Source: VBDM01 sp049802235 (GTDB taxonomy: Bacteria; Pseudomonadota; Gammaproteobacteria; Burkholderiales; SG8-39). Taken from it: 64,000 nt of DNA. The notes below the pieces were generated by a model. The model was not told the origin of the DNA and made no database searches. It worked only from the letters and a program-made list of their open reading frames with translations. The stretch spans positions 25,442 to 89,441 of the forward strand of contig JBARMB010000079.1 of NCBI GenBank assembly GCA_049802235.1. The letters are read 5' to 3'. Positions 26,549 through 36,414 of this stretch are shown piece after piece (the stretch's first letter is position 1; the number at the start of each line of letters is the position of its first letter). The position numbers were made by a program, and so were the translations under genes.

Positions 26549-27553
26549 ATGTCGGCCTTGACGCTATTGCTGGTGCTCCTGGCCGTCGCGCTGCTGTTCG
26601 ACTTCCTCAACGGATTTCAGGACAGCGCGAACGTCGTCGCGACCCTCATCGCCTCGCGCGCCATGAGTGCGCGTGGAGCATTGATGCTCGCGGCGCTCGC
26701 GAATCTGGTCGGCCCGTTTCTATTCGGCGTCGCCGTCGCCGAGACCATCGGCTCGGGAGTGGCGCATCCGCAGGCGATCACCATTGCGGTGGTCCTCGCG
26801 GCGCTGGTCGCCGCGAGCTTGTGGGACGTGGCGACCTGGTACTGCGGCATTCCGGTCAGCTCGTCCCATGCCCTGATCGGCGGCATCGTCGGTGCCGCCG
26901 CGACGGGTTCCGGCCCTGCCGTGATCCAGGTGCATGGGCTGTGGAAGGTCGCGATCGCACTGCTTGTCTCGCCGCTTCTCGGCTTCGTGGTTGCGCTGGT
27001 AATCATGCAGGCGACGCGCTGGTTGTTGCGCGACGCGACGCCCAGGGCGAACCTGATGCTGTCCCGGGCGCAGGTCCTGACGGGCACTGCGCTCGCCTTG
27101 AGCCACGGCGCGAACGATGCGCAAAAAACCATGGGCGTCATCGCCCTGGGATTGCTGACGTTGGGGTTCACGCCGACCTTCGTCGTGCCCTGGTGGGTCA
27201 TCGTGCTGAGTGCGTCGGCGATCGCGCTGGGCACGGCGGTCGGGGGATGGCGCATCATTCACACCCTGGGTTCGCGTTTCTACCGCATCCGCCCGATTCA
27301 TGGATTCACCTCGCAGCTCGCCGCGGCCGCGGTCATCCTCGGGGCGTCGCTGGCCGGAGGGCCGGTGAGCACGACCCAGGTGGTGAGCCTGACCATCCTC
27401 GGAGCCGGGGCGGCGGAGCGCAAATCCAAGGTGCGCTGGTCCGCGTTCGGCGAGATCGCGGTGGCCTGGCTTCTGACGCTGCCGGCGACCGCAATGCTGG
27501 CAGTGCCGTGCTACTACGTCATCGAATCGATATTGCGACGCGGAGGCTGGTGA
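26549..27553 (+). CDS. pit: Inorganic phosphate transporter, PiT family
   Basis: This 334-residue membrane protein has two PiT signature halves: DFLNGFQDSANVVATL near the N-terminus and LSHGANDAQKTMGVIALGLL in the middle. About ten membrane segments are apparent. PiT proteins carry metal-phosphate with protons. The stop overlaps the next gene's ATG, and the partner is a DUF47 protein, the usual PiT companion. Confidence 0.93.
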   Translation: MSALTLLLVLLAVALLFDFLNGFQDSANVVATLIASRAMSARGALMLAALANLVGPFLFGVAVAETIGSGVAHPQAITIAVVLAALVAASLWDVATWYCGIPVSSSHALIGGIVGAAATGSGPAVIQVHGLWKVAIALLVSPLLGFVVALVIMQATRWLLRDATPRANLMLSRAQVLTGTALALSHGANDAQKTMGVIALGLLTLGFTPTFVVPWWVIVLSASAIALGTAVGGWRIIHTLGSRFYRIRPIHGFTSQLAAAAVILGASLAGGPVSTTQVVSLTILGAGAAERKSKVRWSAFGEIAVAWLLTLPATAMLAVPCYYVIESILRRGGW

Positions 27554-28179
27554 TGGGATGGTTCGACAGAAACCTGAATGAGGGCAACAAATTCGTCTCC
27601 ATGCTGATTGCCCAGGCGGCCAAATCGGTCGAGGGCATCCGTTACCTCGAGCGCATGCTCGAGCAGGTGAACGCGGGTGCCACCGAAACCCTGCGCGCAC
27701 TGGCCGACGATGCGAGCGAGCTGCGCCGCGTGCTCATAGACGAGCTGCACCGGACGTTCATCACGCCGCTCGATCGCGAGGACATCTTCAACCTGTCGCA
27801 TTGCTACGAGGACATGGTGATCTACGCGCTGACGACCATGGAGGAAATGAGCATCCTCAAGGTCGACGCCGACGACTACATCCGGAAGATGGTGGGGCTT
27901 GTGTCCCAGGAGGCGCAGCAGCTCGAGTTGGCGACCACGCGCCTGGCGAAGAACCCGCGCGTCGCGGGCGACCATGCCCGCGAGGTGCGCAAGATGGAGC
28001 GCGAAGTCGAACGCCTGTATCGCGCGGCGATCAAGGACCTGTTTGCGCGCGCCACCGAGCCGGAGCGGCTGCCCGGTCTGTTTTACCGCCGCGAGGTCTA
28101 CCGCCACATTTCCAACATGTCCGACCGTGCCGACTCGGCCGCCAACGTGCTCGGGATGGTCGTCATGAAGCTCGCCTAG
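27553..28179 (+). CDS. DUF47/PhoU-like phosphate transport regulator
   Basis: This 208-residue all-helical protein of the DUF47 (Pit accessory, YkaA-like) family has conserved charged helices such as LDREDIFNLSHCYEDM and FYRREVYRHISNMSDRADSAA. It probably adjusts the activity of the PiT transporter encoded immediately before it (TGATG overlap). The length is typical. Confidence 0.92.
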   Translation: MGWFDRNLNEGNKFVSMLIAQAAKSVEGIRYLERMLEQVNAGATETLRALADDASELRRVLIDELHRTFITPLDREDIFNLSHCYEDMVIYALTTMEEMSILKVDADDYIRKMVGLVSQEAQQLELATTRLAKNPRVAGDHAREVRKMEREVERLYRAAIKDLFARATEPERLPGLFYRREVYRHISNMSDRADSAANVLGMVVMKLA

Positions 28180-28184
28180 GCCCC

Positions 28185-28199
28185 GGCGCAAATCGCGCC
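28185..28199. terminator. Small hairpin between convergent DUF47 and USP genes
   Basis: GGCGC-AAATC-GCGCC forms a 5-bp GC stem followed by TTCTAT on the plus strand, in the 22-base gap between convergent genes. It is short, so it is only a weak terminator candidate. Confidence 0.3.
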
Positions 28200-28201
28200 T
28201 T

Positions 28202-28654
28202 CTATCGGCGTTTCCCGGCGCGCACGAGCAGGACCGGCACCGAAGATGCGCGCGCGACTGCTTCCGCATCGCTTCCCATGGCGAGCCGCGCTATTCCGCG
28301 CCGGCCGTGGGTGCCCATCACGACGAGATCGGCGTGCCATTTCTTCGCTTCTTTGACGATCACACGCGAAGCCCGTCCCGCAATCGCCAAATAGAGCGCC
28401 GTGTCCGCCTTCACCCCCCGATCCCTGCAGTAGCGGATACTTCGTTCGAGAAGTTCGCCCCCCCGTTTTCTGACCAGCTCGTAGAGCTCGCCGACCAACA
28501 GTTCCGCGTCGTTCGGCCGCACGCGCGGCAACTCTGTCGCGAGATGAACCAGCCGGATGCGTGCCTTGTGGATGCGGGCCAGGGACAGCGCAACGCGCAG
28601 CCCGGCGATTGAAGATCTGCTCCCGTCGATCGGCACGAGGATGCGTTTGAACAT
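28202..28654 (-). CDS. Universal stress protein (UspA family)
   Basis: This 150-residue USP has the N-terminal MFKRILVPIDGS strand and the ATP-binding tail GTHGRRGIARLAMGSDAEAV, matching G-2x-G-9x-G(S/T). The start at 28654 follows GGGAGGGACC; a longer in-frame reading upstream runs into a glpK remnant and is not credible. It is probably a nucleotide-binding stress protein in the cytoplasm. Confidence 0.92.
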   Translation of the reverse strand: MFKRILVPIDGSRSSIAGLRVALSLARIHKARIRLVHLATELPRVRPNDAELLVGELYELVRKRGGELLERSIRYCRDRGVKADTALYLAIAGRASRVIVKEAKKWHADLVVMGTHGRRGIARLAMGSDAEAVARASSVPVLLVRAGKRR

Positions 28655-28756
28655 GTCGGTCCCTCCCTTGAATGAATGACGCACGTCTCGGCGGTCTTTG
28701 CCGGTCCGGAGTCGACCGTGCACGATGAGCCCGCGTTTCCCGGTCTCCGTTACATC

Positions 28757-28856
28757 TATCCTGCCATTGCGCCACGGCGCGCACTGCGCTGCTCGAGTCG
28801 AAGACGATGGCGCGCGAGCCTGGGGTGCCCTGATCGAGCGCAAGCATGGTTCTCAT
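28757..28856 (-). pseudogene. Remnant of the 5' end of a glycerol kinase gene
   Basis: From an ATG at 28856 the minus strand reads MRTMLALDQGTPGSRAIVFD and then loses similarity to GlpK (MRYVLALDQGTTSSRAIVFD in the intact gene) after about 30 codons. No later glpK sequence follows. It lies in the 347-base gap between the USP gene and the plus-strand outer-membrane protein gene. The rest of this gap shows no gene or clear promoter. It records a lost second glycerol kinase or a recombination event. Confidence 0.7.
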
Positions 28857-29001
28857 CCGGTTTTCCGCCGTCGCCCTGTGAGTCGATGGAGCAGGTGATT
28901 CTAGCACCGCATAACGGCAAGATCGGCGCGGACTATAGTAAGATGAACGCGCCCTCCGGGAAGCAGATCCGTTCGCTCCGGTTAGAACAAGGGGAAGACC
29001 T

Positions 29002-29670
29002 ATGAAACGAATTCTTGCCATGGGAACCATGTTGTCGGCCGCCGCCTGCGCCCATGCCGGCGATACGGGATTTGCGGTCAAGGGCGGAACGCTGGGCGGT
29101 GGACTCGACATTACCGCGGCCACCAGCGAAACCGTTAACCTGCGCGCCAACCTGAACGGCTATAAATACAACAAGAATTTCACCGAGAGCGACATCGATT
29201 ACAAAGGCGCCCTCGATTTGCGCACGGCGGGGCTCTTGCTCGATTGGCATCCGGGCGGTGGCTGGTTTCGCCTGAGCGGCGGTGCTTACTGGAACGGCAA
29301 CAAGTTGACTCTCAACGGGCAGCCGTCGGCAGCGGCGACTTACGATATCAACGGCACTACCTATGCCGGTTCCGACGTGGGCTCGCTCGCCGGAACGGTC
29401 AATTTTCCCTCGGTTGCGCCCTATGTCGGCATCGGGTTCGACGCCTTTGCGAAGAAGAAATCGGGCTTTTCCTTCACGCTCGACATCGGCTTGCTGTACC
29501 AGCGCTCGCCCAGCGTATCGCTGACCGCCACGTGCGGCTCCGCGCTGCCGACCGTGACATGCAATCAACTGCAATCCGACGTCGCAGCCGAGCAAGTCCA
29601 GCTGCAGGACTCGGTCAAGAGCTTTAGAAACTGGCCGGTCGTCGCGCTCGGCATCGGCTACAAATTCTGA
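29002..29670 (+). CDS. Small outer-membrane beta-barrel protein
   Basis: This 222-residue protein has a signal peptide (MKRILAMGTMLSAAACAHAG) and alternating aromatic strands. Its C-terminus ends GIGYKF, and a terminal Phe is the usual outer-membrane assembly signal. Two cysteines in TATCGSALPTVTCN may form a loop disulfide. It resembles small OmpW/OprG-size barrels, but I see no specific family motif. GGGGAAGACC precedes the ATG. The function is unknown. Confidence 0.75.
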   Translation: MKRILAMGTMLSAAACAHAGDTGFAVKGGTLGGGLDITAATSETVNLRANLNGYKYNKNFTESDIDYKGALDLRTAGLLLDWHPGGGWFRLSGGAYWNGNKLTLNGQPSAAATYDINGTTYAGSDVGSLAGTVNFPSVAPYVGIGFDAFAKKKSGFSFTLDIGLLYQRSPSVSLTATCGSALPTVTCNQLQSDVAAEQVQLQDSVKSFRNWPVVALGIGYKF

Positions 29671-29772
29671 CGTACAATCGATCGTCGACACGCGGTGTCG
29701 CGCAGCCTGCGCGCGTTCCGGGATTTTTCCGGAGCGGCCGGCCGACCCGATGAAAAGCGCAATGAGAGCTAT

Positions 29773-30941
29773 ATGAAAATCCACGAGTACCAGGCAAAAG
29801 AAATTCTCCGCAAGTACGGCGTCACCACGCCGCGCGGCGTCCCCTGCTTTTCGGTCGACGAGGCCGTGAACGCCGCACGGCAACTGGGCGGCAAGGCGTG
29901 GGTGGTGAAAGCGCAGATCCACGCCGGCGGCCGCGGCAAGGGCGGCGGCGTGAAGGTGGTGAAGTCCACGGACGAAGTGCGCGACTGGGCCGGGAAAATC
30001 CTCGGCATGCAGTTGAAGACCCATCAGACCGGCCCCGACGGGCAGAAGGTCAGGCGGCTGCTGATCGAAGAGGGCGCCGACATCAGGAAAGAGCTCTACA
30101 TCGGCATGGTGGTCGACCGCGGCACGCAGCGCGTGGCGCTCATGGCATCGAGCGAGGGCGGCATGGACATCGAGGAAGTCGCGGCGACGACCCCTGGGAA
30201 AATCCACACGGTATTCGTCGATCCGGGCACCGGCCTGAAGGACGCCGAGGCCGACGACGTCGCGCGCAAGATCGGCATCCCTGCGGCAAGCGTGCCGCAG
30301 GCGCGCGCGGTCCTCAAAGGACTGTACCAGGCGTTCGATGAGACCGACGCGAGCCTTGCGGAGATCAATCCGCTGATCCTCACCGGCGACGGGAAAGTGG
30401 TGGCGCTCGACGCCAAGATCAATTTCGACGACAACGCGCTGTTCCGTCATCCGGACATTGTCGCCCTGCGCGATCTGGACGAGGAGGATCCGGCGGAAGT
30501 CGAAGCCTCGAAGCACGATCTGAATTACATCCAGCTCGACGGCGACATCGGCTGCCTGGTCAACGGCGCGGGCCTGGCGATGGCGACCATGGACATCATC
30601 AAGCTCTACGGCGGCAGCCCGGCGAATTTTCTCGACGTCGGCGGCGGCGCCACCACCGAGAAGGTGACCGAAGCCTTCAAGATCATGCTGCGCAACCCGC
30701 ATCTGAAGGCGATCCTGGTCAATATTTTCGGCGGCATCATGAAGTGCGACGTGATCGCCACCGGCGTGGTCGCCGCGGCGAAGCAGGTGAGCCTGAAGGT
30801 GCCGCTGGTGGTGCGGCTGGAGGGCACCAACGTGGATATCGGCAAGAAAATTCTCGCGGAATCGGGGCTGCCGATCATCTCCGGCAGCAACATGGCCGAC
30901 GCGGCGCAAAAAGTGGTCGCCGCTGCGAAGGGGAAAAACTG

Positions 30942-30942
<1 letters not shown>
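29773..30942 (+). CDS. sucC: Succinyl-CoA synthetase beta subunit
   Basis: SucC (389 residues) pairs with SucD to convert succinyl-CoA to succinate with nucleotide triphosphate formation in the TCA cycle. It has the ATP-grasp fold beginning MKIHEYQAKEILRKYGV, with the conserved EINPLILTGDGKV and VNIFGGIMKCDVIA segments. Its stop overlaps the sucD start (TGATG). Confidence 0.97.
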
Positions 30943-31820
<878 letters not shown>

Positions 31821-31861
31821 CGGGCGCCCGGTCGTCGCCAACGCCAGGCGGGGGGGCGATC

Positions 31862-33808
31862 ATGCTGCGAAAACTGCTGGCCCGGCTGACCCCCTTCAGC
31901 CGCGCGCCGGCGCCGCACGACGCTCCCGCTGTTTCCGCAACGGAAACGGCCGATCGGCTGATCGCCGCAGGCAACCGCGCGGAGAGTTCAGGCGACTTTC
32001 GCGAAGCCTGCGAACGGTATCGCGAGGCCGCCGACGCCGCCCCCGGATACGCGAAAGCACATCTCAATCTCGGCATCGGCCTCGAGGCCGTCGGCGACGC
32101 CGATGGCGCGATCAAGTCACACGAAGCCGCGCTCGCGATCGATCCCGGGGACGCTTACGCGAACTACAACCTCGCCGGCCTCCTCTATGCGCGTGGAGCC
32201 CTGGAGCGGGCCGGGCAACTGCTGCGTTTCGCCCTGGAGCGCAAGCCCGAGTTTCCGCAGGCGCAGGTCGCGCTTGCCAACGTCTACGACGCGCAAGGAA
32301 ACCTCGCCGCCGCCGCGACCGCCCTTGAAGTTGCGTTGAAGCAGCGGCCGGATTACGCCGGCGCCTGGTACAACTACGCAGAGGTTCTGCGGAAGCTGGA
32401 GCGACCGGGGGAAGCCGAAGCCGCGCTGCGGCGCGCGACGGAGATCGACCCGAAGTTCGTGTCCGCGTACTCCCTGCTGGGGAGCATGCTCCGCGGCCAG
32501 TCCCGGATCGGGGAGGCGCTCGAAGCGTTCGCTACGGCCCGGAGACTGGCGCCGGACAGGTTCGACCTGGAGTCCCTGGAATTGCACGCGCTCAATCTCT
32601 CCGACGGGATTTCCGATGCAGCGCTTTTCGCCAGGCACCGGGCGTTCGGCGCGCGGCTCGAGGACGCCGAGCCTGCGCGATTCGCGCCGTTCCGGAACGT
32701 CAGGGACCCCGAGCGGCGCCTGCGCATCGGTTACGTTTCATGCGATTTCAACCTGCACCCGGTCGCCTGTTTTGCCCTCCCGGTGCTCGAACGGCACGAC
32801 CGCTCCGCGTACGAGGTCTACTGCTACTCGACCGGCAGCAGGACGGACGACATCACCCGGCAGTTGCGGGGCGCGGCGGATGTCTGGCGCGACGCCGTCA
32901 AGATGTCCGACACGGGGCTGGCCGAGACGATCAATCGCGACGAAATCGACGTGCTCGTCGACCTCACCGGGCATGCCGGCACGCTTCGGCTCGGAATGTT
33001 CGCGCAGCAGCCTTCGCCGGTGCAGGTCACGTGGCTCGGGTACCTGAACACGACCGGGCTGACACGCATACAGTATCGTCTCTGCGACGCTTATGCCGAC
33101 CCGCCGGGGCGGAGCGATCAGCTGCACACCGAGACCCTGGTCCGGCTTCCGCACAGCCAGTGGTGCTATCGCCCCTTCCTGTCGATCGAGCACGCTACCG
33201 AACCGCCCTTCAAGCGGAACGGCTTCATTACCTTCGGATCCTTCAACCACGCTCCGAAGCTTTCCCCGACGGTACGCAGGCTCTGGGCCGACATCCTTGT
33301 CCGGCTGCCGAATTCCCGCCTCCTTGCCGTCGGCGTCCCGCAGGGGCATGCCCGGGACAGTCTGCTGCGGGATTTCCAGGGGGCGGGGGTCGCCGCTTCG
33401 AGAATCACGATCGTGCCGCGCCTCCCGCTGGACGAATACTTCCGCTGCTTCGACGCCGTCGACATGGCGCTGGATACGACGCCGTACAGCGGCGGCACGA
33501 CCACCTGCGACACGCTCTGGATGGGCGTGCCCGTGGTCACCGTCCCGGGACCGAGGTCCGTATCGCGAAGCACGGCGAGCATCCTCTCGACGCTCGGACT
33601 TCCCGAATGGATAGCGTCGACACCGGACGATTACGTGCGGCTGGCGGTGGAGTTCGCGCGCGACGAAGCGGTGCTCGCGAAACTGCGCCGGTCGCTGCGT
33701 CAAAGGATGCGCGAGTCGCCGCTCATGGACGAGCCCCGGTTTGCGCGCGACATCGAAGCGGCTTACCGGCGCATGTGGAAGACGTGGTGCGAGGGCGCGG
33801 CGACGTGA
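31862..33808 (+). CDS. TPR protein with O-GlcNAc-transferase-like (GT41) domain
   Basis: This 648-residue protein begins with about six TPR units (residues about 30-270, e.g. AHLNLGIGLEAVGDADGAIK). A GT41/SPINDLY-type C-terminal domain follows, with conserved pieces such as VDLTGHAGTLRLGMF, VQVTWLGYLNTTGL and GGTTTCDTLWMGVPVVT. It has no signal peptide or membrane segment, so it is probably cytosolic. It likely adds a sugar to Ser/Thr of proteins; bacterial relatives also act on flagellar or surface proteins. It lies 41 bases after sucD and may be cotranscribed, without an obvious functional link. Confidence 0.88.
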   Translation: MLRKLLARLTPFSRAPAPHDAPAVSATETADRLIAAGNRAESSGDFREACERYREAADAAPGYAKAHLNLGIGLEAVGDADGAIKSHEAALAIDPGDAYANYNLAGLLYARGALERAGQLLRFALERKPEFPQAQVALANVYDAQGNLAAAATALEVALKQRPDYAGAWYNYAEVLRKLERPGEAEAALRRATEIDPKFVSAYSLLGSMLRGQSRIGEALEAFATARRLAPDRFDLESLELHALNLSDGISDAALFARHRAFGARLEDAEPARFAPFRNVRDPERRLRIGYVSCDFNLHPVACFALPVLERHDRSAYEVYCYSTGSRTDDITRQLRGAADVWRDAVKMSDTGLAETINRDEIDVLVDLTGHAGTLRLGMFAQQPSPVQVTWLGYLNTTGLTRIQYRLCDAYADPPGRSDQLHTETLVRLPHSQWCYRPFLSIEHATEPPFKRNGFITFGSFNHAPKLSPTVRRLWADILVRLPNSRLLAVGVPQGHARDSLLRDFQGAGVAASRITIVPRLPLDEYFRCFDAVDMALDTTPYSGGTTTCDTLWMGVPVVTVPGPRSVSRSTASILSTLGLPEWIASTPDDYVRLAVEFARDEAVLAKLRRSLRQRMRESPLMDEPRFARDIEAAYRRMWKTWCEGAAT

Positions 33809-33949
33809 TCCCGGTTTGCCGTTGATCGGCCGCGCGCGCGGCACGGTTTGCGGTCCACGCGCCATGGTCGTGCGGGGAGCAAAAAAAAGACGGAGTCCCG
33901 TAAATAGCCGGTGGTGTGCCATAATTTTGTTTTCGGCGGCCGCGCAACC

Positions 33950-34285
33950 ATGTTTCTGGACTGGTTCAACACCAAAGAGCTGGATGAGTTCTCGGACTCG
34001 ATCATTGCCGACCTGGTCAGACGCCTTCCGCCTTCGGGAGCGGATACCGAGGCAAAGAAGGCGGTCGAGCGGCTGAGAAAAACGCACGATGCGATTTTCG
34101 CCCGCGTCGAGAAATTCGCCCGCTCCCGGAGCCTGAACCTCTACAAGAAGGCGCGTCTCGGCAATCGCATCAAGTGGGCATTGAAGGAAGCCGGGTACCC
34201 CGACGATTTCGTCGATTCCCTGACGTTCGAGCTGGTGACGGTCATCACGCTCGTTTCGCGCGAGCGCAAGAGCGCCACTTCCTGA
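33950..34285 (+). CDS. Uncharacterised small helical protein, paralogue of 63514-63831
   Basis: This 111-residue, charged, helical protein starts MFLDWFNTKELDEFSD. It shares spaced residues with the minus-strand protein at 63514-63831: K..DEF near the N-terminus, DL.RR.P, and a C-terminal ARLGN..KW.LKE.GY..FVD pattern. No family is recognised. An AT-rich CCATAATTTTG lies 36 bases before the ATG as a possible -10. The ATG at 33950 is preferred over an in-frame GTG at 33911. Confidence 0.65.
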   Translation: MFLDWFNTKELDEFSDSIIADLVRRLPPSGADTEAKKAVERLRKTHDAIFARVEKFARSRSLNLYKKARLGNRIKWALKEAGYPDDFVDSLTFELVTVITLVSRERKSATS

Positions 34286-34409
34286 TAGGCCAAGCGGTGG
34301 GCCGCTGATCCAGGCGGCGAATCTCGTCGTTCGGGGCGCCGTTGCTCGCGTTCGCGGAGTAGCCGCCGCCGATCGACTTCAGTGCGCCGTCGCGTAGCAC
34401 GGGTGGCGA

Positions 34410-34423
34410 TTGACCGGAATCAA
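34410..34423. promoter_or_regulatory. Fnr-type palindrome upstream of the formate dehydrogenase genes
   Basis: TTGAC-CGGA-ATCAA matches TTGAY-N4-RTCAA exactly. It lies 115 bases before the GTG of fdsGB, within the 252-base gap after the small unknown gene. TACTTC at 34445-34450 is where a class II -10 would fall but is a poor match. A second near-match, TTGATCGAGCGTCAA at 34481-34495, has a 5-base spacer. Confidence 0.6.
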
Positions 34424-34537
34424 GATTTCGAAAACTCGCCGAGGTACTTCTGGAAATTCCCGAGCCGCGCGCGTAATCTATTGATCGAGCGTCAAGAAGC
34501 TTCCGGTCCGTCCGCGCGAGGACTGCTGCGAGGACAA

Positions 34538-36280
34538 GTGAGTAACCAGACAAAAAACGAATCGCCCGGCGTGATCCCCATCCGCGCCGCCAAGCTGCGT
34601 CCGACGACCAAGGGCCGCCAGGCCGACCCGAAGGCGCTGGCGGAAGTCAGGGCTCTCCTGGGCGATGCCCCGCGCCGGCGCGATCTGCTGATCGAGCATC
34701 TGCACCGCCTCCAGGACCATTTCGGCCATCTCGCGGCGCCGCATCTGGTCGCGCTCGCCGCGGAGATGAAGCTTGCGATGACCGAGGTATTCGAGGTCGC
34801 CACCTTCTACCATCATTTCGACGTGGTGAAGGAAGGCGAGGCAGCGCCGCCCGAGATCACGGTGCGCGTGTGCGACTCGATCGCCTGCGAGATGGCGGGC
34901 GCGCGCGAGCTGCTCTCGAAGCTTCCCGCGATCCTGGGCAAGGAGGTGCGCGTGGTTTCCGCGCCCTGCGTCGGACGCTGCGAAACGGCGCCGGTCGCGG
35001 TCGTCGGCCAGAATCCGCTGCCGCACGCGAGCGCGGACAAGGTGGCGGCGCTGGTGAAGTCGCGCTCGGTGACGCACCCCGCAGCGGGTTCGCGCGGCAC
35101 GCACCCGCACCTCGAAATCGTGAACCCCGCAGCCGTCGATTACGCCGCCTATCGCGCCAGGGGTGGCTACAAGCTGCTCGAAGCGTGCGTCTCGGGCGCA
35201 AAGAAGCGCGAGGACGTGACTGCGGTCATGGAAGACTCCGGCCTGCGCGGCCTGGGCGGCGCCGGGTTTCCCGCGGGTCGCAAGTGGAAGTCCGTCACCG
35301 CGGAACCCGCGCCGCGGCTGCTCGCGATCAATATCGACGAGGGCGAGCCGGGCACGTTCAAGGACCGGTATTATCTTGAGCGCGATCCGCACCGATTTCT
35401 CGAAGGCGCGCTGATCGCCGCCTGGGCGGTGGACCTCGCCGAGATCTACATCTACCTGCGCGATGAATACCACGGCTGCCGCGCAATCCTGGAGAAGGAA
35501 CTCGCGGCGCTCAAGGCGAATCCGCCGTGCAAGCTGCCGCCCATCCATCTGCGCCGCGGCGCCGGCGCCTACATCTGCGGCGAGGAATCGGCGATGATCG
35601 AATCGATCGAGGGCAAGCGCGGCATGCCGCGGCTGCGCCCGCCTTACGTCGCGCAGGTGGGCCTCTTCGGCCGCCCGACGCTCGAGCACAACATGGAAAC
35701 GCTGCACTGGGTGCGCGACATCCTGGAAAAAGGCGCGGACTGGTTCGCGTCGCACGGACGCAACGGGCGCAAGGGACTGCGCTCGTTCTCGGTGAGCGGC
35801 CGGGTGAGGCAGCCCGGCGTGCATCTTGCTCCGGCCGGAATCACGGTGAAGGAACTCATCGACGAATACTGCGGCGGCATGCTGGACGGCCACAAGTTCT
35901 ACGGCTATTTGCCGGGCGGGGCCTCCGGCGGCATCCTGCCGGCCTCGATGAGCGACATTCCGCTCGACTTCGACACGCTCAACCAGTACGGCTGCTTCAT
36001 CGGCTCGGCGGCGGTGGTGATCCTGTCGGACAAGGACCGCGCCAGCAGCGCGGCGCGCAACCTGATCAAATTCTTCTCCGAGGAATCCTGCGGGCAGTGC
36101 ACGCCTTGCCGCGTCGGCACCGCCAAGGCGTTGAAGCTTGTCGAGAAGCCGAAGTGGGACCAGGCGCTGTTGAAGGAATTGTCGCAGGCGATGATGGATG
36201 CTTCCATCTGTGGACTGGGGCAGGCCGCGCCCAATCCGGTGCTCTCCGTGATGAAGTATTTTCCGCATGAGATCAGCTAG
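34538..36280 (+). CDS. NAD-dependent formate dehydrogenase, fused gamma-beta subunit (FdsG-FdsB)
   Basis: This 580-residue fusion joins a NuoE-like [2Fe-2S] domain (residues about 40-165, with CDSIAC and CVGRC) to a NuoF-like subunit (FMN/NADH loop GLGGAGFPAGRKW, GEESAMIESIEGKRG, and a [4Fe-4S] site ESCGQCTPCR). In soluble formate dehydrogenases these are normally separate FdsG and FdsB proteins. Together they take electrons from FdsA and reduce NAD+. The following FdsA gene argues for formate dehydrogenase rather than complex I. It starts with GTG after AGGAC. It lies within the C1 cluster with fhs, oxc and frc. Confidence 0.9.
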   Translation: MSNQTKNESPGVIPIRAAKLRPTTKGRQADPKALAEVRALLGDAPRRRDLLIEHLHRLQDHFGHLAAPHLVALAAEMKLAMTEVFEVATFYHHFDVVKEGEAAPPEITVRVCDSIACEMAGARELLSKLPAILGKEVRVVSAPCVGRCETAPVAVVGQNPLPHASADKVAALVKSRSVTHPAAGSRGTHPHLEIVNPAAVDYAAYRARGGYKLLEACVSGAKKREDVTAVMEDSGLRGLGGAGFPAGRKWKSVTAEPAPRLLAINIDEGEPGTFKDRYYLERDPHRFLEGALIAAWAVDLAEIYIYLRDEYHGCRAILEKELAALKANPPCKLPPIHLRRGAGAYICGEESAMIESIEGKRGMPRLRPPYVAQVGLFGRPTLEHNMETLHWVRDILEKGADWFASHGRNGRKGLRSFSVSGRVRQPGVHLAPAGITVKELIDEYCGGMLDGHKFYGYLPGGASGGILPASMSDIPLDFDTLNQYGCFIGSAAVVILSDKDRASSAARNLIKFFSEESCGQCTPCRVGTAKALKLVEKPKWDQALLKELSQAMMDASICGLGQAAPNPVLSVMKYFPHEIS

Positions 36281-36414
36281 ACTGACAAATCGCATGGCGC
36301 GACGAGCCCGGCAACAGTGGTCCGGAATCGGAAACGCGGGGGTCGAGGACGAGTGGTGTTCCGAGTCTGAGGCCCAGGCGTTCCCGATGGCAATCATCCG
36401 AGCGGGAGCCATCC

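Noticed and set aside
28176..29150. A 324-codon minus-strand frame crossing the outer-membrane protein start and the USP gene
   Set aside because: Apart from the short glpK-like stretch it has no family motifs and runs antisense to the signal peptide of the plus-strand gene.
34481..34495. Second Fnr-like site TTGATCGAGCGTCAA before fdsGB
   Set aside because: The spacer is five bases instead of four, so the half-sites are out of phase. I kept the perfect site at 34410.
34538..36280. NuoE/NuoF of respiratory complex I
   Set aside because: The domains are fused and followed by an FdsA-type molybdenum subunit with formate dehydrogenase motifs, and no other nuo genes are near.
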